DNA from: Endosaccharibacter trunci | Lineage (GTDB): Bacteria > Pseudomonadota > Alphaproteobacteria > Acetobacterales > Acetobacteraceae | DNA: 64,000 nucleotides | Direction of reading: 5' to 3' | Assembly (NCBI GenBank): GCA_024515975.1 | Contig: JAMSKV010000004.1 | Location: 124,001 to 188,000 of the forward strand | Shown: positions 23,390 through 33,597 of the stretch, piece after piece | Layout of the letters: the number at the start of each line of letters is the position of its first letter | Numbering within the stretch: the stretch's first letter is position 1 | Notes under the pieces: generated by a model | Told to the model about the DNA's origin: nothing | What the model saw: only the letters and a program-made list of their open reading frames with translations | Database searches by the model: none | Translations under genes and position numbers: made by a program

Positions 23390-26300
23390 ATGCCGCCCCG
23401 CAGATCAGCCCAGACCGTGCCGCCTTCGCTCGACGCCGCGGCGCGAACCGAGGGGACCATCGGGACGGACGCGGCGGCCGCACCGGAAGACCGGCCCGGC
23501 GAACCGCCGGAAGCGGCTGCATCCGTGGCCGCGAGCGCCGGATCGGCAGACTCCATCGGCACAAACGACGCGGCGCGGCCAACCCGTATCCCGGGTGGGA
23601 AACGGAAATCGCCAGCCGGCAAAGGCGCCGCGGCCGACCGGCCCCGGGCTCGTGTCACGCACAAGGCGGAGCCGGGCAGCATCGAAGCCACGCCTTCGTC
23701 CCGCCGGACGCCCGTTTCGCGTCCCGCGTCGAAGGACCGTGCAGCCTCGGGCAAAACGAAGGCGGTGCCCCGGAAACCGGAGAACGCGGCCGGAACGGGC
23801 GACCGCGCGCCGCCCTCCGGCGTGCTTCTCCCGCCCCGGTTCGCGTCCTGGTTCGCCGGTCGCGGCTGGCGTCCGCGCCCGCATCAGCTTTCGGTGCTGG
23901 AAACCGCGCAATCCGGCGCCGACGTGCTGCTGGTGGCGCCGACCGGCGGCGGCAAGACGCTGGCCGGCTTCCTGCCGAGCCTGGTGGAGCTGGCCGAGAC
24001 CGGCGAGCGCGGCCGGCTGCACACGCTCTATGTCAGCCCGCTCAAGGCGCTCGCCACCGACATCGCCCGCAACCTGCTCGATCCGGTCGGCGAGATGGCG
24101 TTGGGCCTGCGGGTGGAAACCCGCACCGGCGACACCCCCGCCGATCGCCGGGCGCGACAGCGCGCGCATCCGCCGGAGATCCTGCTCACCACACCGGAAA
24201 GCCTGCTGCTGCTGCTGTCCCGTCCCGATGCCGCGGAGGCTTTCGCCGGGCTGAGCCGCATCGTCATCGACGAGGTGCATGCGCTCGCCGGAATCAAGCG
24301 CGGCGACCAGTTATCTTTGTGTCTGGCGCGTCTGCGTCTGCTGGCGCCGGAGGCCAGACGCATCGGCCTGTCCGCCACCGTGGCCTGGCCGGATTCGCTG
24401 CGCGCCTTCGTCGGGACGCCGGAGCAGCCCGCGACGCTGATCGAGGCGCCGCGCGGCACGCCGCCCGCTCTGTCCATGATGCTGCCCGAAGCGCATGTGC
24501 CGTGGTCCGGACGCATGGGGCTCGCCGGCGCGTCGGTAATCCTGCGCCGCATCGAGCAGGCCGACACCACCATCGTGTTCGTCAACACCCGCGCCCAGTC
24601 CGAGCTTCTGTTCGCGGCGCTTTGGCGGATCAACGAGAACACGCTGCCGATCGCCCTGCATCACGGCAGCCTCGACATCGAGCAGCGCCGGCGGGTGGAG
24701 GCGGCGATGGCCCGTGGCACGCGCGGCGAGGGGCGGGACCGCTTGCGCGCGGTGATCGCCACCTCCTCGCTCGATCTGGGCATCGATTGGGGTGGCGTCG
24801 ACCAGGTGATCCAGGTCGGCGCGCCCAAGGGCGTGTCGCGCCTGCTGCAGCGCATCGGCCGCGCCAATCACCGCATGGACGAAGCTTCCAACGCGGTCCT
24901 GGTGCCGGCGAACCGGTTCGAGGTGCTGGAATGCCAGGCGGCGATCGCCGGCGTGGAGGCGATGGAGCTGGATGGCGAGCATCCGCGTCCCGGCGGGCTC
25001 GACGTGCTGGCGCAGCATATCCTGCTCATGGCCGCGAGCGCGCCGTTCACCGCCGATGCGCTGTTCGACGAGGTGCGTCTGGCCGCGCCCTACGCTGCGC
25101 TGAGCCGGCGCGATTTCGACGACACGCTGGGCTTCGTCGAGGATGGCGGCTACGCGCTGCATGCCTATGAGCGCTATCGCAAGCTGTTCCGAGACAGCGC
25201 GGGGCTGATCCAGATCCGCGGCGAGCGCGTCGCGCGCCAGGCACGGATGAATGCCGGCACCATCGTGGAGGCGCCGGTTCTGAAAGTGCGAATGGGGGGG
25301 CCGCGTGGCTTCACCCTGGGCGAGATCGAGGAGAGCTTCGCCAATGCGCTGCGTCCTGGCGACGCGTTCCTGTTCGCCGGACGCAAGCTCTGCTTCCAGC
25401 GCCTGCGCGAGACCGTAGTGGAGGTGAGCGAGGGCGGTCCCGGCGATCCTGTGGTGCCGACCTATGCCGGCTCCAAATATCCGCTCACCTCCGGCCTCGC
25501 CGCACGCGTGCGCCGGATGCTGCACGACCCGTCGGCCTGGAGCGCCTATCCCGAACCGGTGCGGGAATGGCTGGAGCTGCAACGCGAGCGGTCCCTGCTG
25601 CCCGGGCCGGACGATCTGCTGGTGGAAGTGTTCCCCCGCCACGGCCGGTTCTTTCTGGTGGCGTACTGCTTCGAGGGTCGCAACGCGCACCAGACGCTGG
25701 GCATGCTGCTGACCCGGCGTCTGTCACGCGACGGTGCCGCCCCGCTCGGCTTTGTCGCCACCGACTATGCGCTGGCCCTCTGGTGCGCCAACCCGCCAGG
25801 CGATATTCCTCTTTTGTTCGCGCCGGACATGCTGGGCGACGATCTGGAGGACTGGATGGCGGAAAGTTCGATGCTGCGACGGACGTTCCGCAACGTGGCG
25901 GTGATCGCCGGGCTGATCGAGCGCCAGCATCCTGGCCAGACCGGCACCAGGCGCCAGGTCACCATCAACAGCGACTTGATCTACGACGTGCTGCGACGCC
26001 ACCAGCCGGACCATGTGCTGCTGCGCGCCACCCGCGCCGAGGCCTCCGGTGGGCTGACCGACGTGGATCGCCTGGCCGACATGCTGGTGCGGGTGCAGGA
26101 CCACATCCGTGTCGCGCGCCTGTCGCGCGTATCGCCCCTGGCGATCCCGGTGATGCTGGATATCGGCCGCGAGTTCGTCCGCAACGAGGCGGACGAGGAT
26201 GCGCTGCTGGCGGAAACCGAGGCGCTTCTGGCCGAAGCCAAGGGCGAGGCGGAGCCCTCGACCGAGGAGCTGGTGCTCGCACCCGGCCATGCGCAGGAGT

Positions 26301-26407
26301 TGCGGCGCCTGACCCGGACGCCGGGCGGCCGCGAGCGCGGGCGGGACAGGGCGCGCGAGCGGCGCCGGCGCACGATCCCCGGCGGCGGACGCGGCCTGCC
26401 AGCGTGA
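23390..26407 (+). CDS. Ligase-associated DEXH-box helicase (Lhr-like) with disordered N-terminal extension
   Basis: A 1005-residue superfamily 2 helicase. Walker A is APTGGGKT at 183-190, followed by TTPESLLLLLS, IVIDEVHALAG (near 293), GLSATVAW, FVNTRAQSELLF and QRIGRANHRMDEAS, the Lhr family pattern. Residues 1 to about 145 are low complexity (Ala, Arg, Pro, Ser); the conserved part starts at LLPPRFASWFAGRGW, so the true start may be later. The gene overlaps pdeM (GTGA). In the ligase-associated DNA damage response set this helicase is partnered with PdeM, an exonuclease and an ATP-dependent ligase; the last two are not in this window. Confidence 0.92.
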   Translation: MPPRRSAQTVPPSLDAAARTEGTIGTDAAAAPEDRPGEPPEAAASVAASAGSADSIGTNDAARPTRIPGGKRKSPAGKGAAADRPRARVTHKAEPGSIEATPSSRRTPVSRPASKDRAASGKTKAVPRKPENAAGTGDRAPPSGVLLPPRFASWFAGRGWRPRPHQLSVLETAQSGADVLLVAPTGGGKTLAGFLPSLVELAETGERGRLHTLYVSPLKALATDIARNLLDPVGEMALGLRVETRTGDTPADRRARQRAHPPEILLTTPESLLLLLSRPDAAEAFAGLSRIVIDEVHALAGIKRGDQLSLCLARLRLLAPEARRIGLSATVAWPDSLRAFVGTPEQPATLIEAPRGTPPALSMMLPEAHVPWSGRMGLAGASVILRRIEQADTTIVFVNTRAQSELLFAALWRINENTLPIALHHGSLDIEQRRRVEAAMARGTRGEGRDRLRAVIATSSLDLGIDWGGVDQVIQVGAPKGVSRLLQRIGRANHRMDEASNAVLVPANRFEVLECQAAIAGVEAMELDGEHPRPGGLDVLAQHILLMAASAPFTADALFDEVRLAAPYAALSRRDFDDTLGFVEDGGYALHAYERYRKLFRDSAGLIQIRGERVARQARMNAGTIVEAPVLKVRMGGPRGFTLGEIEESFANALRPGDAFLFAGRKLCFQRLRETVVEVSEGGPGDPVVPTYAGSKYPLTSGLAARVRRMLHDPSAWSAYPEPVREWLELQRERSLLPGPDDLLVEVFPRHGRFFLVAYCFEGRNAHQTLGMLLTRRLSRDGAAPLGFVATDYALALWCANPPGDIPLLFAPDMLGDDLEDWMAESSMLRRTFRNVAVIAGLIERQHPGQTGTRRQVTINSDLIYDVLRRHQPDHVLLRATRAEASGGLTDVDRLADMLVRVQDHIRVARLSRVSPLAIPVMLDIGREFVRNEADEDALLAETEALLAEAKGEAEPSTEELVLAPGHAQELRRLTRTPGGRERGRDRARERRRRTIPGGGRGLPA

Positions 26408-27105
26408 CGCCGGCGCCATTCCATCTGGCCGGCGAGCGGGTCATGCTCGACCCGTCCGGCATCCTGTTCTGGCCTGAAGCGGGCCTCATGGCCGTGGCCG
26501 ACCTGCATCTGGAGAAAGGCAGCGCCGCCGCGAAGCGGGGCGGCCTGGTGCCGCCCTGGGACAGCCGCCTTACCCTCGACCGCCTCCTGCCCCGTATCCG
26601 GGCGTTCCAGCCGAAGACCCTGGTCGCGCTGGGCGACAGTTTCCACGACCGGGGCGGCCCGGCGCGTCTCCCCGCTGCCGAAGCCGATCGCCTGCGTCGG
26701 ATCGCCGCGCAGATGCGGCTGATCTGGGTGCTCGGCAATCACGATCCGGTGCCCCCGGAGGGTCTGCCCGGCGAGGCCATGCAGGAGCTGCACATGGGTC
26801 CGCTTTCGTTCCGGCATGAATCCCGCGGCCGCACCCCGCCGCGTTCGGGCGAAGCGGCGGAGATCTGCGGCCATCATCATCCCAAGGCCCGGATCGCCAC
26901 CCGCGGCGGCACCGTATCACGGCCCTGTTTCATCGGCACGGAGCAGCGCCTGATCCTGCCGGCCTTCGGCTGCTACACAGGCGGGCTCGACGTGCTGCAT
27001 CCGGCGATCGCCGCGCTGTTCCCGCGCGGCGGCCGGGCTTTCCTGCTCGGCGCCGACCGGTTGTTCTCGTTCGCGCTCGCGGAGATACGCCGCCAGGCCG
27101 CCTGA
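26404..27105 (+). CDS. pdeM: Ligase-associated DNA damage response endonuclease PdeM
   Basis: A 233-residue calcineurin-type metallophosphoesterase. The metal motifs are in order: ADLHLEKG, GDSFHD, GNHDP, and CGHHHPK. This pattern and the direct coupling to the Lhr-like helicase identify PdeM. The GTG start overlaps the helicase stop codon (GTGA). It is likely a Mn-dependent phosphodiesterase or nuclease acting in DNA repair. Confidence 0.92.
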   Translation: MTPAPFHLAGERVMLDPSGILFWPEAGLMAVADLHLEKGSAAAKRGGLVPPWDSRLTLDRLLPRIRAFQPKTLVALGDSFHDRGGPARLPAAEADRLRRIAAQMRLIWVLGNHDPVPPEGLPGEAMQELHMGPLSFRHESRGRTPPRSGEAAEICGHHHPKARIATRGGTVSRPCFIGTEQRLILPAFGCYTGGLDVLHPAIAALFPRGGRAFLLGADRLFSFALAEIRRQAA

Positions 27106-27269
27106 AACGACACACGTGCCGGAGGGGGCCAAAGGGCTGCAGGAAACGCCTCCGGCGGGAGGTCTGCGGCGGCCGCACCAGTGATCGACCGCGGCCTCGC
27201 CAGTCTTTTAAGACGGGAGTAACGATAGGCTCGTTAAGTTGCTCTGCATTTTCGACCGGATACGCGGGC

Positions 27270-28592
27270 ATGCCGACTCATGGGACCCTCCTGACGCTTT
27301 ATTGTCTGGTGATCGGCACGCTCCTGACCGGCGCTGCCATGACGCTCTTGGAGCGCCATGGCCGGCCCCGTCACGGCGATCCGCTGCTTTTCTGGTCGGC
27401 CGGCTACGGGTTGCTGGCTTCGGGCTGCGCTCTGGCCGCTCTCCGGCTGACGATATCCGTGCCCCGGCTGCCGGCTGCTTCTCTCGCCGTGGCAGCCAAC
27501 ACGCTCATCCTGGCCGGCTACCTGGCTGTGCTGCTCGGCATCGCCCGGCTGGACCGGCGTCGCCGGCTCGGTTTCTCCTCGGTGGTGTTGGGCATCAATA
27601 CGCTCGCCTGGCTGTTCTGGGGCCTCGACCATGTCGCGGCGATGTGGGCGTTCGGCTGCGGCGCCCAGATTGCCCTGGTCTGCGCCCTGGCCGCCTTCGA
27701 CATAAGCCGCAACCGGAATTTCGGCGGCATGCGCTCGGTCCCGGCGGTGGTGACGATCTGCTCCGTCCATGCCGCGATCTATCTGGCGCGGTCCACGGCG
27801 CTGCCCCTGCTGGCGCCGCTGCTGAGCCCGAAACAGATGGGGCTGGTGGCGGTGGTCACGATGTACGAGGGCGTGGTGTTCTCCGTGGCGCTGCCGACCT
27901 CGCTTCTGCTGCTGTTGCGCGAGGAATCTCAGGGACGGCTCAACACGGCGCTGCTGACGGATTATCTGACCGGACTCGGCAACCGGCAGCGATTATGCGA
28001 AGCCCTGCCGGGCATGGTCGCCTCCGCCGACGGACGCAGAGTGGCGCTGCTTTTGTTCGATCTCGACCGTTTCAAGCAGATCAACGACCGTCACGGACAC
28101 GCGGCGGGCGACCTGGTGCTGCGCTGCTTTGCCGGAACAGGCAGCGGCGTGCTGGGGCCGGATGCCGTGTTCGTCCGTCTGGGCGGGGAGGAATTCGTGG
28201 CCATCCTGCCGGTCGCCGACATCACCGAGGCGGCCCTGACGGCGGAAACGGTCCTGAAACGCTTCGCCGCCTTGCCGACCATCGTGGCCGGTCTCTCCAT
28301 TCCTGCGACCGCGAGCGCGGGGGTGACACTGATCGATCCGGATTGCCGCAGCCCAGACGAGCCGCTGCACCTGGCCGACAACGCGCTCTACGAGGCCAAG
28401 GAACGCGGACGCAACCGCGTGGTCGTCGCCCATCCCACACCCTCCGCCGAAGCCTCCGCGATTTCGGCGGAGACCGATCTCCGGCCGCCGCCCGGCCCCG
28501 GGAAGGCCGATCTTTCCGGGCAAGGCAGCACGCCGACCCATCTGTGGCGAAACCTTGGGCAGGGCTCGATTGTTCTCCGAATCCTTTCATAG
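27270..28592 (+). CDS. Membrane-bound diguanylate cyclase (GGEEF)
   Basis: A 440-residue protein. Residues 1 to about 220 form roughly six or seven membrane helices. A GGDEF domain follows (DYLTGLGNRQRL, FDLDRFKQINDRHGHAAGD, RLGGEEFVAIL), with the active GGEEF form and no RxxD inhibitory site. The C-terminal about 45 residues are low complexity. It should make cyclic di-GMP in response to an unknown membrane-sensed cue. Only 14 bases separate it from the photolyase gene. Confidence 0.92.
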   Translation: MPTHGTLLTLYCLVIGTLLTGAAMTLLERHGRPRHGDPLLFWSAGYGLLASGCALAALRLTISVPRLPAASLAVAANTLILAGYLAVLLGIARLDRRRRLGFSSVVLGINTLAWLFWGLDHVAAMWAFGCGAQIALVCALAAFDISRNRNFGGMRSVPAVVTICSVHAAIYLARSTALPLLAPLLSPKQMGLVAVVTMYEGVVFSVALPTSLLLLLREESQGRLNTALLTDYLTGLGNRQRLCEALPGMVASADGRRVALLLFDLDRFKQINDRHGHAAGDLVLRCFAGTGSGVLGPDAVFVRLGGEEFVAILPVADITEAALTAETVLKRFAALPTIVAGLSIPATASAGVTLIDPDCRSPDEPLHLADNALYEAKERGRNRVVVAHPTPSAEASAISAETDLRPPPGPGKADLSGQGSTPTHLWRNLGQGSIVLRILS

Positions 28593-28606
28593 GGAGAACA
28601 CTCGGG

Positions 28607-30091
28607 ATGGCCCGCAAGACGTCCAGAAGCGGGCTGCCCGGCAGCGTGGCGATCCTGTGGCTGCGTCACGATCTGCGCCTGTCCGACCATCGCGCTCTCG
28701 CAGCCGCGCTCGACGAATTCGGGCTCATCGTCCCGGTCTTCGTGCTGGACGAGTCGGACGAGAATCGCTGGGCTCTGGGCGGAGCGTCCCGCTGGTGGCT
28801 GCATCATAGCCTTGCCGCACTCGGCGCGGCCTTGCGCAAGCGCCAATCGGAACTGGTGCTCCGTCGGGGCGACAGCGTCTCGATCCTGCGCGATCTCGTG
28901 CGCGAAACCGGCGCCGCGGCGCTGTTCTGCGGAGAGACGCACGAACCCTGGCTGCGATCACTGACCGATGCGGTGGAGAAGGCGGTCGGCGTGCCGGTGC
29001 ATCGCCGACGCGTCTCCACCTTGTTCGACGCGGAGGCGATCCGCACCAAGAGCGGCGGCCAATACAGCGTCTACGGCCCCTTCGCACGCGCCTGCCGCGC
29101 CCAGCCGGAGCCGGAAGACCCGCTGCCCGCGCCCCAATCGATCCCATCGCCGAAGCGCATGCCGCGTTCAGACGCGCTGGACGATTGGGGCCTGCTGCCC
29201 AAGAAACCGGACTGGTCGGGCGGGTTCGACACGATGTGGACGCCCGGCGAGGCCGGCGCGGACAAGAAGCTGAAGAGCTTCCTCAAGGACCGGCTCGATG
29301 GTTACGGCGCGTCGCGCAACGTGCCGGGGGACCCGCAGGGCACGTCGATGTTGTCGCCGCATCTGCACTGGGGCGAGATCTCGCCCAACCAGGTCTGGCA
29401 CGCGGCGAAACAGGCGGCCGACCGGAAGAAGGCGAAAAGCGGCTGGGACAGTTTTTCCGGCGAGCTGCTGTGGCACGATTTCTCGGCCTATCTGCTGCGA
29501 TACAATCCCGAGATGCCCGAGAAGCCGCTGCGCGCGGCGTATGCGAAGCTGCCCTGGCGCCGCGACAAGGCCGGGATGCGTGCCTGGCAGCAGGGACGAA
29601 CCGGCATTCCGATCGTCGATGCCGGCATGCGCCAGCTCTGGCGGCATGGCTGGATGCATAATCGTGTGCGCATGATCACGGCGTCGTTTCTGGTGAAACA
29701 TATGCTGGTGTCATGGCAGGATGGCGAGGCCTGGTTTTTCGACACGTTGGTGGATGCCGATCTGGCGACCAACGCGGCCTCCTGGCAATGGATCGGCGGC
29801 TGCGGCACCGACTCTCAACCCTTCTTCCGGGTCTTCAATCCCGTCACGCAGGGCAAGACGCACGATCCGGACGGGCGCTACGTGCGGCACTATGTGCCCG
29901 AGCTGAAGGCGCTGCCGGATCGCTGGCTGCATTGCCCATGGCAGGCCCCGCAATCGGTGCTCGGCAAGGCCGGGCTGGTGCTCGGGCGCGATTATCCGAA
30001 GCCGATCCTCGATCTCGACCGAGGCCGCGACCGCGCGCTCGACGCCTACAGGAAGCATGTCCGCGGCGCGAAGAAGGGCGCCGACGCATGA
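28607..30091 (+). CDS. phrB: Deoxyribodipyrimidine photo-lyase
   Basis: A 494-residue class I CPD photolyase/cryptochrome-family protein. The N-terminal antenna domain begins VAILWLRHDLRLSDH. The FAD domain holds HWGEISPNQVW, WHDFSAYLLRYNPE, GIPIVDAGMRQLWRHGWMHNRVRMI and DADLATNAASWQWIGGCGTDSQPFFRVFNP. It repairs UV-induced cyclobutane dimers using light. The ATG at 28607 follows the diguanylate cyclase gene closely, and the stop overlaps the next gene (ATGA). Confidence 0.95.
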   Translation: MARKTSRSGLPGSVAILWLRHDLRLSDHRALAAALDEFGLIVPVFVLDESDENRWALGGASRWWLHHSLAALGAALRKRQSELVLRRGDSVSILRDLVRETGAAALFCGETHEPWLRSLTDAVEKAVGVPVHRRRVSTLFDAEAIRTKSGGQYSVYGPFARACRAQPEPEDPLPAPQSIPSPKRMPRSDALDDWGLLPKKPDWSGGFDTMWTPGEAGADKKLKSFLKDRLDGYGASRNVPGDPQGTSMLSPHLHWGEISPNQVWHAAKQAADRKKAKSGWDSFSGELLWHDFSAYLLRYNPEMPEKPLRAAYAKLPWRRDKAGMRAWQQGRTGIPIVDAGMRQLWRHGWMHNRVRMITASFLVKHMLVSWQDGEAWFFDTLVDADLATNAASWQWIGGCGTDSQPFFRVFNPVTQGKTHDPDGRYVRHYVPELKALPDRWLHCPWQAPQSVLGKAGLVLGRDYPKPILDLDRGRDRALDAYRKHVRGAKKGADA

Positions 30092-30822
30092 CGGCGACCG
30101 GGGAACGCGCGCTGATTCCACCCGGCCGGCCGGTTCGCGTGGTGGGAGACGTGCATGGCGACGCAACCGCGTTCCGTCACGCCGTCGCCACCGACCGCTT
30201 CGTGATCCAGCTCGGCGATCTGGTGGATCATGGCCCCGACAGCGCGGCTGTGCTGCGCATCATGTTCGACCTGATCGACGAGGGGCGCGGGCTGTTCCTG
30301 CTTGGCAACCACGATCGCAAGCTCGGCAGGGCGCTGGCCGGGCGAAAGATGCGCCCCGACCCGCCTCTGGAAGCGACGCTTCGGCAGCTGCAGCGCGATT
30401 CCGCGCTCGCCGAACGCGCGTTCGACGAGATCGCCCGCGCGCCGGCCTGGATCGTGCGCGGACGCACCGGCTTCGTGCATGGCGGCTTCCACACCGGCAT
30501 GCTGCATCAATTGCCTCCGCCCGGGCTGGACCGGGTGACGCATCTTCTCTCCCGCGCCTTGTTCGGCGAAACCACCGGCCGCATGCAGGAGGATGGATTT
30601 CCCGAACGCCGGCTAAGCTGGATCGACCACATCCCGGCCGGCTTCACCGTGTATTGCGGCCACGACCAGCGCTCCACCGACGGGCGCCCCTGGCGCAAGC
30701 GCGGCCGCGCCGGCGGGCTGGCGGTGTTCACCGATACCGGCGCCGGCAAAGGCGGCCACCTTGCCTGGATCGACCTGCCGGCCGACGCGGAAGCGGACGA
30801 AGCCGGGGCGGATGCCGGCTGA
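30088..30822 (+). CDS. Calcineurin-like metallophosphoesterase
   Basis: A 244-residue protein phosphatase-like enzyme. Motifs in order are GDVHGD, GDLVDHGPDS, GNHDRK and later VYCGHDQR. This is the Ser/Thr phosphatase or Ap4A hydrolase-like branch of the family. The ATG overlaps the photolyase stop codon, so it is translationally coupled to DNA repair. The natural substrate is unknown. Confidence 0.88.
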   Translation: MTATGERALIPPGRPVRVVGDVHGDATAFRHAVATDRFVIQLGDLVDHGPDSAAVLRIMFDLIDEGRGLFLLGNHDRKLGRALAGRKMRPDPPLEATLRQLQRDSALAERAFDEIARAPAWIVRGRTGFVHGGFHTGMLHQLPPPGLDRVTHLLSRALFGETTGRMQEDGFPERRLSWIDHIPAGFTVYCGHDQRSTDGRPWRKRGRAGGLAVFTDTGAGKGGHLAWIDLPADAEADEAGADAG

Positions 30823-31234
30823 CCGGACGGCGACGCCCGGCTGCGCGCCACCTGTCTCGATCCGCCGCGTTCGGGAGGACGACGGCGAGGCGCTGATCGC
30901 CGCCAACCAGCGCAGCCTGGCCGCTCTGAGACCCCGGGGTTTCGCCGTTCCTGACCCGGGCCGCGTTCGAAGCTGGTTCGACGCCCAGACGCAAGCCGAT
31001 GCGGCGTCTTTTCTCGTTCTGCAGGACGGCACCGACGGGATCGCCGGACTCCTGGATGCGTCGCGGATCGCGCTCGGGAACTTCCGGAGCGCCTATCTCG
31101 GGTATTGGGGTTTCGAGGGGTTCGGTGGGCGCGGCCTGATGACGGCGGGCCTCCGGCGCCTCGCGACCATGAGCGCTGGGCTCTTCTGGCGGACTGACCG
31201 GCGCCTCGCGACCGCATCCCCGCACGCCCCTTGA
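30812..31234 (+). pseudogene. Truncated GNAT acetyltransferase (RimJ-like)
   Basis: A 140-residue frame that starts like a ribosomal-protein N-acetyltransferase: SIRRVREDDGEALIAANQRSL, then NFRSAYLGYWGFEGFGGRGLM, which is the acetyl-CoA-binding region. The family would continue with the HRLEANIQPGN-like segment and a final strand. Here the sequence turns into an unrelated Arg-rich tail and stops about 35 residues early. A 16-bp direct repeat (31153-31168 and 31198-31213) lies at the break. Its start overlaps the end of the phosphoesterase gene. It is probably inactive. Confidence 0.6.
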
Positions 31235-31277
31235 TGGAACGGCAGAAGGCGTGCAGGGATCGAGACCGGAGGTGAGC

Positions 31278-31619
31278 GTGACGCCCGACTTGTTGCCAGA
31301 ACAGGAAGACGACCCGGTTTCGACGCTGGAAGCGCTGCGCGGCAGCATCGACAACATCGACGCCGCCCTGATCCATATGCTGGCAGAGCGTTTCCGCTGC
31401 ACCCAGGCCGTGGGGCGGCTGAAGGCGCGGCACGGCATGCCGCCTGCCGACCCGAACCGTGAAAGCCGGCAGGTGGCGCGCCTGCGCGAGCTGGCCCGCG
31501 AGGCGAGGCTGGACCCGGATTTCGCCGAGAAGTTCCTGTCCTTCGTGATCCGCGAGGTGATCCGCCATCACGAGGCGATCGCGCGCTCGGACGAGCAGCA
31601 GGCCGGGCGCAAAGAATGA
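31278..31619 (+). CDS. Chorismate mutase, AroQ class
   Basis: A 113-residue all-helical protein with the AroQ pattern: [34 protein letters not shown], then [25 protein letters not shown]. It converts chorismate to prephenate for phenylalanine and tyrosine synthesis, as a stand-alone mutase without a fused dehydratase. The GTG at 31278 is chosen because GGAGG lies five bases upstream. Its stop overlaps the next ATG (ATGA). Confidence 0.92.
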   Translation: MTPDLLPEQEDDPVSTLEALRGSIDNIDAALIHMLAERFRCTQAVGRLKARHGMPPADPNRESRQVARLRELAREARLDPDFAEKFLSFVIREVIRHHEAIARSDEQQAGRKE

Positions 31620-32137
31620 GCTCCACCCCTCCCCTGCGCCAGCTTCTGCTGCTGCGCCATGCGAAGGCCACCGCCAGCGATCCGGGTCCTGCCGGCGACA
31701 ACAACGACCATGCGCGCGACCTGGCCGAGCGCGGGCGCCACGACGCGTCCTCCATGGGCCGGATCCTGCGCCGCCAGTCGCTGCGTCCCGACATGGCGCT
31801 GGTCAGCAGTTCCAGGCGCACCGTACGGACATGGGAGATGCTGGGCCGGTTCGACGACCCGCAACCGGCCGTTCTGGTGAGCGATCGGCTGTATCTTGCC
31901 GAGCCGCCGGAGCTGCTGTCGGCAATCCGGGACGTTCCGGACACGGTGCAAACCCTGCTCGTGATCGGACACAACCCTGGTCTGCACCAGCTGGCATTGC
32001 AGCTTGCCGGCGAAGCCGCACCCTCCTCGCTCCGCGCAGGTCTGAGCACCTCCACCATGGTCCGTTTGGCGGTCGAAAGCGGCTGGGCGGCATTGGGCGA
32101 GGCTACACTCGCGGTTTTGGAACAGATTCGGCCCTGA
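31616..32137 (+). CDS. SixA-type histidine phosphatase
   Basis: A 173-residue histidine phosphatase of the SixA branch. The catalytic LLLLRHAKA motif is near residue 10, and [10 protein letters not shown] carries the second catalytic His. Such enzymes remove phosphate from phosphohistidine or small phosphoesters; the real target is unknown. It is translationally coupled to chorismate mutase and precedes citrate synthase by about 150 bases. Confidence 0.9.
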   Translation: MSSTPPLRQLLLLRHAKATASDPGPAGDNNDHARDLAERGRHDASSMGRILRRQSLRPDMALVSSSRRTVRTWEMLGRFDDPQPAVLVSDRLYLAEPPELLSAIRDVPDTVQTLLVIGHNPGLHQLALQLAGEAAPSSLRAGLSTSTMVRLAVESGWAALGEATLAVLEQIRP

Positions 32138-32289
32138 TCGCGTCGCCCGCGGCCGGACCGGAACGAAACAAGCGGGAAGGACCGGGGTGTTGCGTCACAA
32201 AAATCAACGCTTCATCCTGCCGTGCGAACTGCCAAGCCAGCCCGACAGGCGCGGAAACGCCGCCTGTCCATAAACCACGGGGTAACGCC

Positions 32290-33591
32290 ATGAGCGCGAC
32301 AGCAACGCCCACCGCCACCATCAGCCTCGACGGCAAGACGGCCAGCTTGCCTGTCCTGAAGGGGACGCTTGGCCCGGCGGTTGCTGATATCCGCAAGCTC
32401 CAGGCCGAGCTCGGCGTGTTCACCTACGATCCGGCCTACGGCACCACGGCGGCTTGCGACAGCAAGATTACGTTCATCGACGGCGACGAGGGCGTTCTCC
32501 TCCATCGCGGCTACCCGATCGATCAGCTCGCTACCAACGCCACCTTCCCCGAGGTGGCGTTTTTGTTGCTGAACGGCGAAATGCCGACAAAGGCCGAGGA
32601 CGCAGCGTTCAACGCGACGCTGCGCCAGCACACCATGCTGCATGAGCAGCTGCGCCATTTCTTCAACGGCTTCCGCCGCGACGCGCATCCCATGGCGATG
32701 CTGTGCGGCACGGTCGGCGCGCTGGCCGCCTTCTATCACGACCATCTCGACATCAACGATCCGAAGCAGCGCGAGATCTGCGCCATGCGGCTGATCGCCA
32801 AGGTGCCGACGCTGGCCGCCTGGGCCTACAAATACACCCAGGGCTTCCCGTTCGTGTATCCGCGCAACGACCTGAGCTACGCGGAGAATTTCCTCTACAT
32901 GATGTTCGCGATGCCGTCCGAGAAGTACGAGGTGAGCCCCGTGCTCGCCCGTGCCATGGACCGCATCCTGATCCTGCACGCCGATCACGAACAGAACGCG
33001 TCCACCTCCACGGTGCGCCTGGCCGGCTCCACCGGCGCCAATCCGTTCGCCTGCATCGCCGCCGGCATCGCGGCGCTGTGGGGTCCCGCCCATGGCGGCG
33101 CCAACGAGGCGGTGCTGAAGATGCTGGCCGAGATCGGCAGCAAGGAGAACATCCCCGACTTCGTGGCGAAGGTGAAGGACAAGAACTCCGGCGTGAAGCT
33201 GATGGGCTTCGGCCACCGGGTGTACAAGAACTTCGATCCGCGCGCCAAGATCATGCAGCAGACCTGCCACGAGGTGCTGGCCGAGCTCGGGATCACCGAC
33301 GAGCCGATGCTCGATCTCGCGGTCGAGCTGGAGCGGATCGCGCTCGAGGATCCGTATTTCGTGCAGCGCAAGCTGTATCCGAACGTCGATTTTTATTCGG
33401 GCATCATCCTGAAGGCGATGGGCATCCCGACGTCGATGTTCACCGTGCTGTTCGCGGTGGCGCGCACGGTCGGCTGGATCAGCCAGTGGAAGGAGATGAT
33501 CGAGGAGCCGGGCCAGCGCATCGGCCGTCCCCGCCAGCTCTATACCGGCGCACCCCGGCGCGATCTGGTTCCGCTCGCCCAGCGCGGATGA
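32290..33591 (+). CDS. gltA: Citrate synthase (type II, hexameric)
   Basis: A 433-residue citrate synthase. Landmarks are [24 protein letters not shown] near the start, [26 protein letters not shown] with an active-site His, [17 protein letters not shown] with the second His, and [15 protein letters not shown] with the catalytic Asp region. The enzyme makes citrate from acetyl-CoA and oxaloacetate; in acetic acid bacteria this step also supports acetate tolerance. GGGGTAACGCC precedes the ATG. It has its own upstream gap and a hairpin after the stop. Confidence 0.96.
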   Translation: MSATATPTATISLDGKTASLPVLKGTLGPAVADIRKLQAELGVFTYDPAYGTTAACDSKITFIDGDEGVLLHRGYPIDQLATNATFPEVAFLLLNGEMPTKAEDAAFNATLRQHTMLHEQLRHFFNGFRRDAHPMAMLCGTVGALAAFYHDHLDINDPKQREICAMRLIAKVPTLAAWAYKYTQGFPFVYPRNDLSYAENFLYMMFAMPSEKYEVSPVLARAMDRILILHADHEQNASTSTVRLAGSTGANPFACIAAGIAALWGPAHGGANEAVLKMLAEIGSKENIPDFVAKVKDKNSGVKLMGFGHRVYKNFDPRAKIMQQTCHEVLAELGITDEPMLDLAVELERIALEDPYFVQRKLYPNVDFYSGIILKAMGIPTSMFTVLFAVARTVGWISQWKEMIEEPGQRIGRPRQLYTGAPRRDLVPLAQRG

Positions 33592-33597
33592 TGCGAA

